13,642 nt of DNA from Caulobacter sp. (GTDB taxonomy: Bacteria; Pseudomonadota; Alphaproteobacteria; Caulobacterales; Caulobacteraceae), in contig JACMOF010000172.1 in assembly GCA_014378155.1 (NCBI GenBank), forward strand, positions 1-13,642, in the 5' to 3' direction. Below are positions 7,673 to 13,642 of the stretch, one piece after another. Under the pieces are notes generated by a model. It had not been told where the DNA came from and did not search any database. It worked only from the letters and a program-made list of their open reading frames with translations. The stretch's first letter is position 1, and each line of letters begins with the position of its first letter. A program made the translations under genes and the position numbers.

Positions 7673-8245
7673 CTAGAAGGCGAAACCGGGTTCCACCGCG
7701 AAGCCGGCCAGCATCGGCGGGGTGGAATCGAACACCGCCCGGCGACCGACGCCATCCTCGGCATGAACATAGATCATCGCCCGACCCACCGGCCCGTCGC
7801 GCTCGACCACGCCTAGACGGCCGCCGACCGCCAGGGCCTGGGTCCAGCTGGCTGGAGCGCGCGGCACGGCGGCTTCGCAGATGATCAGGTCATAGCCGGC
7901 GCCGGGCACGGCGGTCAGGTCGTCGCCGTCGAGTCGGGTGACGGTCAGGCCCATCTTTTCCAGCACGGCGGCCGCATAGGGCGCGGCGATGCACAGGGCC
8001 TTGTCGCCTTCACGGGGACGCAGGTTCTGCAACAGCTTGCCGAGGTCACGCGGGCGCAGCAGCCAGCGGCCGGGAGCGTACTCAACATCGGCGTCGGCAT
8101 AGGCCAGATGGCCCTTGCCGGCCGGCACGCAGGCCTCGCGCGCCACGACGCGCAGGGCGTCCTGCAGCGGCAGATCGGTGACATCGGCCACGCGGATCTG
8201 GCTTTCGACCATGTTGAGGCGCGCGGCGGCGAAATCGGAGCTCAT
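7673..8245 (-). CDS. Protein-L-isoaspartate methyltransferase-like protein, degenerate SAM site
   Basis: 190 residues from ATG 8245; GAGGGA (8255-8250) gives a good ribosome-binding site and excludes the in-frame TTG at 8257. Seen: the PCMT N-terminal pattern (FAAARLNMVESQIR..VTDLPLQDALRVVAREACVP, then HLAYAD) and the later DLIICEAAVP strand. The family normally has a SAM-binding motif I of the form LEIGTGSGYxxAxLA. Here the same place (residues about 83-99) reads ALCIAAPYAAAVLEKMG, with no glycine loop. The C-terminal FDSTPPMLAGF is intact. Known: proteins of this family are encoded just before tolC in many Alphaproteobacteria. Inference: it has the methyltransferase fold but probably does not repair isoaspartate; it may bind another ligand or act as a partner of the adjacent secretion channel. 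No signal peptide, so cytoplasmic. Genomes usually label it pcm; I leave the symbol empty because activity is doubtful. Confidence 0.8.
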   Translation of the reverse strand: MSSDFAAARLNMVESQIRVADVTDLPLQDALRVVAREACVPAGKGHLAYADADVEYAPGRWLLRPRDLGKLLQNLRPREGDKALCIAAPYAAAVLEKMGLTVTRLDGDDLTAVPGAGYDLIICEAAVPRAPASWTQALAVGGRLGVVERDGPVGRAMIYVHAEDGVGRRAVFDSTPPMLAGFAVEPGFAF

Positions 8246-8278
8246 GGAATCCCTCAAAGGGCTGGATTTTCAAGCCCG

Positions 8279-8308
8279 CTTATAGGTCCCCCGCTCGGGT
8301 CTAGGCAA
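8279..8308 (-). promoter_or_regulatory. Candidate promoter for the pcm-like gene
   Basis: On the minus strand, TTGCCT (8308-8303) is followed after 18 bases by TATAAG (8284-8279), 33 bases before the ATG at 8245. This fits a housekeeping sigma promoter reasonably but was found by eye. A GAATC (8247-8251), a CcrM target, overlaps the Shine-Dalgarno region just downstream. Confidence 0.35.
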
Positions 8309-8339
8309 TCGGGGCTTTTCCCGAAGGAAGCGCCGAGAT

Positions 8340-9719
8340 CTACCAGCGCCGATAGCCCACCACGCGGGCCGCGAAGGCCTCGGCGTCCTCGTGATCGCTC
8401 CAGTCGGCGATGGCCCGGACCAGGGAGGCGATTTCCAGCATCTGATGCTGGGCGTCCTTGTAGCGGGCGACGCGGGCGTAGCGGGCGGTATCCAGGATCA
8501 GGGCGCGCAGCAGCAAGGTGGCGGCCAGGGGGTGGCGGCCCTCGATGGCGCGGGCGGCTGGCTCCAGCAATTCGGGCCGATCGCCGTCCAGCTCCGAGGC
8601 GCGGCGCAGCACCAGGCGCGCGGCGCGATCCCAGGCCGGCCAACGGATCAGGAAATCGAGCGCCGCGTGCAGGTCGTGAAAGTCTTCCGCATGGGCCAGG
8701 GCCTTGTCCTCGGCCTCGACGTCGTCGAAATCGGGCAGGCGCTTGAGATAGTCTCGCAGCCGCTCGACCGACAGGCCGCGCTCGAAGCCGGCCCAGCGCA
8801 TGTCCTGGGCCAGGTCGCCCTGCCCGCGCGCCTCCAGCACGTCGATATAGGTCTCTTCCCATTCGAGCGCCCCGGGTCCAGGCAGGCTGGGTCGTCCCAA
8901 CACCGTGCCGATCAGTTGGGCGAACGAGCCGGGCGTCGCGCGGTCGAGCGCCGCGATCGCCTCGTCCAGCCGCCCCGCCGCCATCAGCCGGCGGGCGATC
9001 TGGGCCCCGATGGGCGGCAGCACGGCCTGGGAGTCGGTGAATTGGGCGATGTAGCCATCGACGTCGCCCAAGGCGTCGGACAGGACCTGAACTGCGGCCT
9101 TGAATGTGCCGCTGACCCGCTTCTGCGAGGCCATGGCCGTCTGGATCCGGGCCCGCAGAATGGCGATGGCGTCCTGGCCCATGGCCGGCAGGGCGTTCTT
9201 CAGCACGCGCGGCGCCAGGCCGGCGCGGCCCGAGACCAACAGATCATAGAGCTGGTCGGTCAGGAGGCGCGGATCTGGCATGGCCACGGCAGAGATGCTC
9301 GCCACATCCTCGACGGCCAGATCAAACACCGCATCGACCTCGCCCTTGGCGTCGGCGGTGCGTTGAAACACCCAGTCGGCCAGGTCCAGGAAGCGCAGCA
9401 TCATCGACAAGGCCAGGGCGGCGTCGAGTTCGGTCAACCGACCGGCAATCATCGCCCGCACCATGTCCAGCTCGCGGACGAACTCCTTGTGCTTGCGCCA
9501 GTGGATGCGGGCGCGGCTATCGGCGACGGACTCGATGCGCTTGGCCAGCTCTGCCGCCAGGTCCCCTGCCCCCACCTCGCCCGCCAGCTCCAGACGAAGC
9601 CGGCGCTTGATCTGGGCATGACCTTCGGCGACATCGATCAGCAGATCGGCCAGCCGCTCGGCGCCCAAGGCGGCCAGATTGGCCGTCGTCAGGGTCTTCT
9701 TCGAGCCCGTACGCTTCAC
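8340..9719 (-). CDS. DUF6880 family helical protein
   Basis: 459 residues from GTG 9719. The start is weakly supported: a GGGAGA lies about 15 bases upstream and no better in-frame start is near. Seen: no signal peptide or membrane segment; basic N-terminus followed by ANLAALGAERLADLLIDVAEG and RRLRLELAGEVGAGDLAAELAKRI, an opening I recognise from the alphaproteobacterial DUF6880 family. The rest is almost entirely amphipathic alpha helix in repeating pairs (ARRLMAAGRLDEAIAALDRA, EDFHDLHAALDFLIRWPAWDRAARLVLRRA), resembling HEAT/TPR-like solenoids, ending in DAEAFAARVVGYRRW. Known: no established function for the family. It lies 22 bases after the HExxH gene, so the two are probably one operon. 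Inference: a cytoplasmic scaffold or protein-binding solenoid. No catalytic motif seen. Confidence 0.75.
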   Translation of the reverse strand: MKRTGSKKTLTTANLAALGAERLADLLIDVAEGHAQIKRRLRLELAGEVGAGDLAAELAKRIESVADSRARIHWRKHKEFVRELDMVRAMIAGRLTELDAALALSMMLRFLDLADWVFQRTADAKGEVDAVFDLAVEDVASISAVAMPDPRLLTDQLYDLLVSGRAGLAPRVLKNALPAMGQDAIAILRARIQTAMASQKRVSGTFKAAVQVLSDALGDVDGYIAQFTDSQAVLPPIGAQIARRLMAAGRLDEAIAALDRATPGSFAQLIGTVLGRPSLPGPGALEWEETYIDVLEARGQGDLAQDMRWAGFERGLSVERLRDYLKRLPDFDDVEAEDKALAHAEDFHDLHAALDFLIRWPAWDRAARLVLRRASELDGDRPELLEPAARAIEGRHPLAATLLLRALILDTARYARVARYKDAQHQMLEIASLVRAIADWSDHEDAEAFAARVVGYRRW

Positions 9720-9741
9720 CGTCGCCAGCGGAGTTCTCCCG

Positions 9742-10260
9742 TCACGCGTCCATGGTCCGAGCCAGGCGACTCGCCAGGTTCGGAAGCACAGTCTCTAACA
9801 CGACGGCATAGGCGGAGGCTGCATGGGGCGCGTCGAGGCCGTGCGCGCGCTTAAAGGCGTCCTCGACGACCATGGCCTGCTGCTCGAGGTTCAGGGCCGT
9901 GAAGACCGGTTCGCCGGTCAGGTCGTAGGCGTAGGCGGCCGGCCCGTCCCCGGCCCGCAGCTTGGCGATCAGCAGGTTGAGACCGTGCTGCGCCTGCCAG
10001 ACATGCACCAGCTCATGGACGAAAAGCGCCTGGTCGCGGACGGAGACGTCGGAAGCGGTGAAATCCGGCCGCGCGCCTCGCGCCGGCCAAGCCATCAACC
10101 GGCCGCTGGCGGCGAAGGCGCGGCTCCACAGCGGCATCGCCCAGAGCCGCACGCGCGTGCTGTCCAGCGCGCGACCAAACACCTGGGCGCTTAGCGCCCG
10201 TTCGCCGTCCGTGAGCCGACGCAGGCGACCGGGCCTCATGCATGTGTGGCCGATGGGCAT
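9742..10260 (-). CDS. 'Vgr-related' HExxH metalloprotease-like protein
   Basis: 172 residues from ATG 10260. A longer open frame reaches 10566 but would overlap the well-supported opposite-strand gene at 10349-10747 and its extra residues look like antisense translation, so the shorter start is used. Its ribosome-binding site is weak (GGCGAG close to the ATG). Seen: RRLTDGERALSAQVFG near the N-terminus; HELVHVWQAQHG with a zincin HExxH motif at 82-86; AAYAYDLT; then NLEQQAMVVED (124-134), where a Glu could be the third zinc ligand. No signal peptide. Proteins of this form are annotated 'vgr-related' in Caulobacterales and other Alphaproteobacteria and resemble the DUF4157 domain. No VgrG spike features are visible, so the name says little. 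Inferred: zinc-dependent peptidase fold, substrate unknown; probably co-transcribed with the DUF6880 gene downstream. Confidence 0.75.
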   Translation of the reverse strand: MPIGHTCMRPGRLRRLTDGERALSAQVFGRALDSTRVRLWAMPLWSRAFAASGRLMAWPARGARPDFTASDVSVRDQALFVHELVHVWQAQHGLNLLIAKLRAGDGPAAYAYDLTGEPVFTALNLEQQAMVVEDAFKRAHGLDAPHAASAYAVVLETVLPNLASRLARTMDA

Positions 10261-10348
10261 CACTCGCCAACGTCCGCTTTCTTGAGGGGATCCGCCGGGA
10301 ACAGGTGAGCGGTGGCCGTGTTGAATTAACGCATTGGAAAATCCTAAC
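10261..10348. other. Divergent intergenic region
   Basis: 88 bases between the start of the minus-strand HExxH gene and the plus-strand secreted-protein gene; it must hold the promoters for both unless either is read from further away. I see no pair of -35/-10 elements that I would defend. GGAAA at 10336-10340 is the probable Shine-Dalgarno sequence for the ATG at 10349 (8-base spacing). Confidence 0.35.
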
Positions 10349-10747
10349 ATGGCCAAGGGCTGGGTAGTACTGGGTGGAACGGCGCTGGCGAGCGTGGCGC
10401 TGATGATCGCCGCCCCCGCCATGGCCCAGACCTGCCGTGGCCCCACGCCGTCTGTCGGCCAGACCGTCACTGGCCCGGTGATGCATGTTCTCGACGGCCG
10501 TACCCTGTGCGTCGCCCAGGGCCCGACGCCCGACCAGTGGATCCCGCTGCGGATTTCGTCGTCCATCGCGCTGATGACCGACGATCGCGAAAAGCTGATG
10601 TCTGCCGCCTTCGCTCAATCCCTGCGTTGCGATGTCACCGGCGGCCGCGGCGTAACACGCACGGCCAGCTGCACCCTGGCGGGTCGGCCGCTCGACACCC
10701 TGCTGGCCGACCCCGCGGTAGTCACCCAGGCCAAGGCCTGGCGGTAA
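10349..10747 (+). CDS. Small secreted protein, possible degenerate SNase-like fold
   Basis: 132 residues from ATG 10349. An in-frame TTG at 10334 is less likely because GGAAA (10336-10340) spaces correctly for the ATG. Seen: signal peptide MAKGWVVLGGTALASVALMIAA with cleavage at AMA|QTC, leaving a mature protein of about 106 residues with four cysteines (29, 54, 94, 108), enough for two periplasmic disulfides. The core VTGPVMHVLDGRTLCVAQGP...WIPLRI resembles the opening of a staphylococcal-nuclease-like (thermonuclease) domain, where a VIDGDT strand is followed by a VRL strand. The residues expected for catalysis (Arg/Glu after the DAPE segment) are not evident, so nuclease activity is doubtful. 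Single gene, divergent from the HExxH gene and convergent with the halogenase (32-base gap, no clear terminator). The secreted-protein call is good; the fold assignment is inference. Confidence 0.7.
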   Translation: MAKGWVVLGGTALASVALMIAAPAMAQTCRGPTPSVGQTVTGPVMHVLDGRTLCVAQGPTPDQWIPLRISSSIALMTDDREKLMSAAFAQSLRCDVTGGRGVTRTASCTLAGRPLDTLLADPAVVTQAKAWR

Positions 10748-10779
10748 ACCTGGTCTTCTCCGCCCGCGCAACAAAAGGG

Positions 10780-12294
10780 TCAGGCCGACCGCCTGAACGG
10801 CTCGGCCGGGCAGTGCTGGATCAGGAAGTCCTGGTGGCTGGGCAGCGTGGCGACGAACTCGGCCAGCATGGGCGCCGACTTGTCCATCAGGTTCATGATC
10901 ACGCCCAGCGGAATGCGATCGACCAACTGCTGGTAGCGTTGGGGCCGGATGCCCATGCCCTCCATCACCGACTGCCAGCTGGGGGCGCGGAACATGTCGT
11001 CAACCCCGTCGCGCAGCGCGGCGCTGGCCTTGAACAGGGCGATCCGCGTCTTCAGGCTTTCAGGCAGTTCGACCGCCTGGCAGGCGCGCCAGAACGGCGT
11101 GTCATCGCGGGCGGTCACCGAATAGTGCAGCACGACGAAGTCGCGGATCTCCTCGTAGTCGGCGGTGATCCGGCGATTGTACTCGGCCGCCAGGATGGGG
11201 TCGGCGTCCATGTCCGGCATGAACCGCAGCAGATAGTCCATTCCCTTGTAGATCAAATGCAGGGCGGTGGATTCCAGCGGCTCGATGAAGCCGGCGGCCA
11301 GGCCGATGGCGACGCAGTTCTTGACCCAGGGCCTCTGGCGCATGCCGGTCTTGAACGGGATGACATTGGGGCCGAGCACCACCTCGCCCTGGACCTGGCT
11401 CATCAACACGGCGGTGGCTTCGTCGTCGCTGAGATATTTGCTGCAGAACACGTAGCCGTTGCCTGAGCGATGCTGCAGCGGAATGCGCCAGCGCCAGCCG
11501 AATTCCTGGGCCTGGGCCAGGGTGTAGGGATGGGGCGCGCCGACATTCTCGGTCTGCAACGCAATCGCGCGGTCGCACAGCAGCAGGTTGGACCAGTCGC
11601 GGAAAGGCTCGTCCAGGGTCTTGCCGACCAGCAAGGAGCGGAAGCCCGAGCAATCGATGAAGAAGTCGCCCGCCACCTCGCGGCCGTCCTTCAGGATCAC
11701 TTTCTCGATGCCACCGTCGGCGCAGGTGGCCACATCGGTGACGATGCCTTCCGTCCGCTTGACGCCGCGCGTCTCGGCGAAGTCGCGCAGATACTGGGCC
11801 ACCAACTTGGCGTCGATGTGCAGGGCGTAGTTGGCGTTGGCGATCATCGTGCGCTGGGCCTTGGCCGGCAGCATGAACTTTCCCGTGTCGGCCATCACCG
11901 TGGCGGGCGCGAAGTCCTGCAGCGCCGACGGATGGCCGTTCTGCTTGGCGCGAAGCCAGCACTGATAAAACTCATTGACCTCCAGCGGTCCGCCGATCTG
12001 GCCGAACGGATGGTAGTAGGTTTCGCCCTTCTGGCGCCAGTTCTCGAAGCGGATGGCCAGCTTGAAGGCGGCTTGGGTCTTCTGGATGAAGTCCTGCTCG
12101 TCGATGCCCAAGGTTCGGATCAGCTGCAGGAACGGCGGGATGGTCGATTCGCCCACCCCGATCGTGCCGATCTCCTCGGATTCGACCAGCTCGACTTCGG
12201 TGGGGCCGTTCTGGAAATAGTGGCTGAGCATGGCCGCGCAGATCCACCCAGCCGAACCGCCGCCGACGATCACGATCTTGTTCAGATGAGCCAT
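10780..12294 (-). CDS. FAD-dependent tryptophan-halogenase family protein
   Basis: 504 residues, full length for the family (about 500-540). Known: these enzymes use FADH2 from a partner reductase, oxygen and chloride or bromide to form hypohalous acid, which a lysine delivers to an aromatic substrate. Seen: FAD-binding GGGSAGW (11-17); GVGEST (46-51); FKLAIRFENW with Lys78 at the position of the catalytic Lys79 of PrnA/RebH; the diagnostic WRWRIP (267-272); and EPLEST (338-343), whose Glu341-Ser342-Thr343 match the halide-site residues. Start ATG 12294 has AAGGA (12308-12304) 9 bases upstream, overlapping the stop of the preceding halogenase, so translation is probably coupled. Substrate cannot be read from sequence: many family members in Caulobacterales and Xanthomonas (BrvH, for instance) halogenate free indole rather than tryptophan. 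No flavin reductase is in the window. Confidence 0.93.
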   Translation of the reverse strand: MAHLNKIVIVGGGSAGWICAAMLSHYFQNGPTEVELVESEEIGTIGVGESTIPPFLQLIRTLGIDEQDFIQKTQAAFKLAIRFENWRQKGETYYHPFGQIGGPLEVNEFYQCWLRAKQNGHPSALQDFAPATVMADTGKFMLPAKAQRTMIANANYALHIDAKLVAQYLRDFAETRGVKRTEGIVTDVATCADGGIEKVILKDGREVAGDFFIDCSGFRSLLVGKTLDEPFRDWSNLLLCDRAIALQTENVGAPHPYTLAQAQEFGWRWRIPLQHRSGNGYVFCSKYLSDDEATAVLMSQVQGEVVLGPNVIPFKTGMRQRPWVKNCVAIGLAAGFIEPLESTALHLIYKGMDYLLRFMPDMDADPILAAEYNRRITADYEEIRDFVVLHYSVTARDDTPFWRACQAVELPESLKTRIALFKASAALRDGVDDMFRAPSWQSVMEGMGIRPQRYQQLVDRIPLGVIMNLMDKSAPMLAEFVATLPSHQDFLIQHCPAEPFRRSA

Positions 12295-12303
12295 GAGGTC
12301 GTT

Positions 12304-12308
12304 TCCTT
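12304..12308 (-). promoter_or_regulatory. Shine-Dalgarno overlapping the upstream halogenase stop
   Basis: AAGGA on the minus strand shares its first bases with the TAA stop codon (12309-12307) of the upstream halogenase and lies 9 bases before ATG 12294. Such overlap usually means translational coupling, so the two enzymes are probably made together. Confidence 0.55.
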
Positions 12309-13642
12309 ACTCGGCCGCGACGGCCTGAGGCCGGGCATACTGTTCGATGAAATCGCCGTGAGTCGGTGAAGCGTCGACGGTCTCGCGCACCGATTTTCGC
12401 ATCTCGGTCAGGGCGGCCGACAGTTGCCGCACGTCCAGCCCATCGACGCTGACGTCGTAGGTTTCCGGCAGCATTTCGAACCCATCATAGATCGCCAGCC
12501 AGCTGGGTTGCGAGAACATCTCCCAGCGATAGCGGATGAAGTGTCCCTGGGCGCGCCACAGGTCGATCTTCTTCTGGAGCGTGTCGGGCACGCTCATCTC
12601 GCGGCAGTGTCGCCAGAATCCGGTCGGGTCGTCCGTCCTCTGGTTGGCCTTGTAGTGCAGGATGATGAAGTCGCGGACGCGCTCCATCTCCAGCCGCGAC
12701 ATCGCGTTGAACTCGTCGATCACCAGCGGGTTGAAGTCGCGGTTGGGGAACAACTGCTTGATCTTCTCGATGCCCGTCTCGATCAGGGCGATGCTGGTGC
12801 TCTCGAGAGGCTCGAGAAAGCCCGATGCCAGGCCCAGGGCGATGCAGTTCTTGTTCCAGGCCTTCAGCCTGCGGCCGGGATGGAAGCCGATCTTGCGGGG
12901 CTCGTGTAACAGACGCTCGTCGAGGGAGCCCACCAGCACGGCCTTGGCGTCCTCGTCGCTCGTATGGCGGCTGGAATAGACATAGCCATTGCCATAGCGA
13001 TGCTGCAGCGGAATGCGCCATTGCCAGCCGGCCGGGCGGGCGGTGACGTCGGTGTAGGGCGGCGGAGCGCCCTTCCCTTCGCTCTGCACGGCCAGGGCGG
13101 AGTCGCACATTAGCCACTCGCTCCAGTCCTCATAACCAGTGTGCAGCGCCTCCTCGATCAGCAGGCCGCGGAAGCCCGAGCAGTCGATGAACAGGTCGCC
13201 CGCGACGCGCCCGCCGCTGTCGAGCGTAACGGACTCGATGAAGCCGTCCTCGCCGCGCAGGTTGACGTCGGTGATCCTGGCGTCGAGGCGGCGCACGCCG
13301 GCCCGCTCGGCGACCTGGCGCATCAGCTTGGCGAACAGGCTGGCGTCGAAATGCAGCGCCCAGTCGAAGACCGACAGCGACGAGGGCGGGTTGCGCGACG
13401 GGGTGACAAACTTGCCGCCCGCCGCCAGGCTGGCGCCCAGCGAATAGTCGGCCAGAGGAACATCCTCACCATTGGCCCGCAGCCGCATCCAGTAGTGGTG
13501 AAAGGCGACGCCCTTGAGGTCTTGGCCGTACAGGCCAAAGGGGTGGATGAAGGTTGAGCCGGGCCGCAGCCAGTCGTTGAAGCGGATCCCCAGCTTGCAG
13601 GTGCCGCCGGTGGCGCGGAGCACGTCGATGTCGGACAGGCCC
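12307..13642 (-). CDS. Second FAD-dependent halogenase, N-terminus beyond window
   Basis: The frame stays open to the window edge (the residues before the GTG at 13623 read GLSDID, aligning with LGIDEQD of the neighbour), so roughly 60 N-terminal residues including the FAD GxGxxG motif lie outside. About 445 residues are visible. Seen: CKLGIRFNDW with the predicted catalytic Lys codon at 13594-13596; WQWRIP near 13010-13027; GFLEPLESTS with the Glu-Ser-Thr halide-site residues near 12796-12804; and the HYKAN and FWRHC segments that match the downstream copy. It is a clear paralogue of the downstream gene, but diverged. Stop at 12307 is 12 bases before the next start. Two different halogenases in one operon suggests two substrates or sequential halogenation, or a heteromeric arrangement. 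The start is not visible, and upstream partners (often TonB receptor, SapC or cupin genes in this group) are out of view. Confidence 0.92.
   Translation of the reverse strand, partial: GLSDIDVLRATGGTCKLGIRFNDWLRPGSTFIHPFGLYGQDLKGVAFHHYWMRLRANGEDVPLADYSLGASLAAGGKFVTPSRNPPSSLSVFDWALHFDASLFAKLMRQVAERAGVRRLDARITDVNLRGEDGFIESVTLDSGGRVAGDLFIDCSGFRGLLIEEALHTGYEDWSEWLMCDSALAVQSEGKGAPPPYTDVTARPAGWQWRIPLQHRYGNGYVYSSRHTSDEDAKAVLVGSLDERLLHEPRKIGFHPGRRLKAWNKNCIALGLASGFLEPLESTSIALIETGIEKIKQLFPNRDFNPLVIDEFNAMSRLEMERVRDFIILHYKANQRTDDPTGFWRHCREMSVPDTLQKKIDLWRAQGHFIRYRWEMFSQPSWLAIYDGFEMLPETYDVSVDGLDVRQLSAALTEMRKSVRETVDASPTHGDFIEQYARPQAVAAE

Noticed and set aside
8391..9854. 487-codon plus-strand open frame opposite the DUF6880 gene
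   Set aside because: Its Gln/Gly/His-rich translation is the usual antisense artefact in GC-rich coding DNA, and the minus strand has a recognizable family protein.
10261..10566. N-terminal extension of the HExxH gene to 10566
   Set aside because: Would overlap the signal peptide and core of the plus-strand secreted gene; extension residues look like antisense translation and ATG 10260 gives the normal family beginning.

Overview
The window is GC-rich DNA from an alphaproteobacterium, most likely a Caulobacter species other than C. crescentus itself. The strongest marker is popZ, the polar organizing protein. Its two conserved ends closely match the Caulobacter protein, and it sits in the familiar Caulobacter order pcm-like / tolC (rsaF-type) / popZ / valS, all on the minus strand. 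GC codon bias, C-terminal GANTC-type CcrM sites between genes, and the other families (DUF6880, 'vgr-related' HExxH protein, tandem flavin halogenases) fit the same group.

Layout. From 129 to 2189 on the plus strand lies a large calcium-binding RTX protein built from 141-residue modules. It converges on valS (5220-2344, minus), and a perfect 11-bp hairpin lies between them. Upstream of valS are popZ (5909-5370), a TolC-family outer-membrane channel (7547-6027) and a protein-L-isoaspartate methyltransferase-like gene with a degraded SAM motif (8245-7673). Further upstream on the same strand are a DUF6880 helical protein (9719-8340) and a short HExxH protein (10260-9742). A small secreted protein of probable degenerate nuclease fold (10349-10747, plus) is divergent from these. 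It converges on two tandem FAD-dependent halogenases (12294-10780 and 13642-12307, minus), the second cut by the window edge.

How the genes may work together. The RTX protein needs a type I exporter, and the TolC/RsaF-type channel 4 kb away is a natural outer-membrane partner, although no ABC transporter or membrane-fusion gene is present here. popZ and valS are housekeeping genes (pole organization, tRNA charging) separated by a clear intrinsic terminator. The two halogenases form a tight operon with a 12-base gap and a Shine-Dalgarno sequence overlapping the upstream stop codon.

Most notable signals: a roughly 600-bp AT-richer segment inside valS with foreign codon usage, which looks like an allele mosaic; the degenerate methyltransferase; the RTX modules, whose protein is conserved while the codons have drifted; a 10-bp hairpin plus GANTC site just ahead of popZ; and the paired halogenases. 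I saw no tRNA, rRNA, CRISPR array, insertion sequence or integrase, and no gene-free stretch longer than 300 bases.
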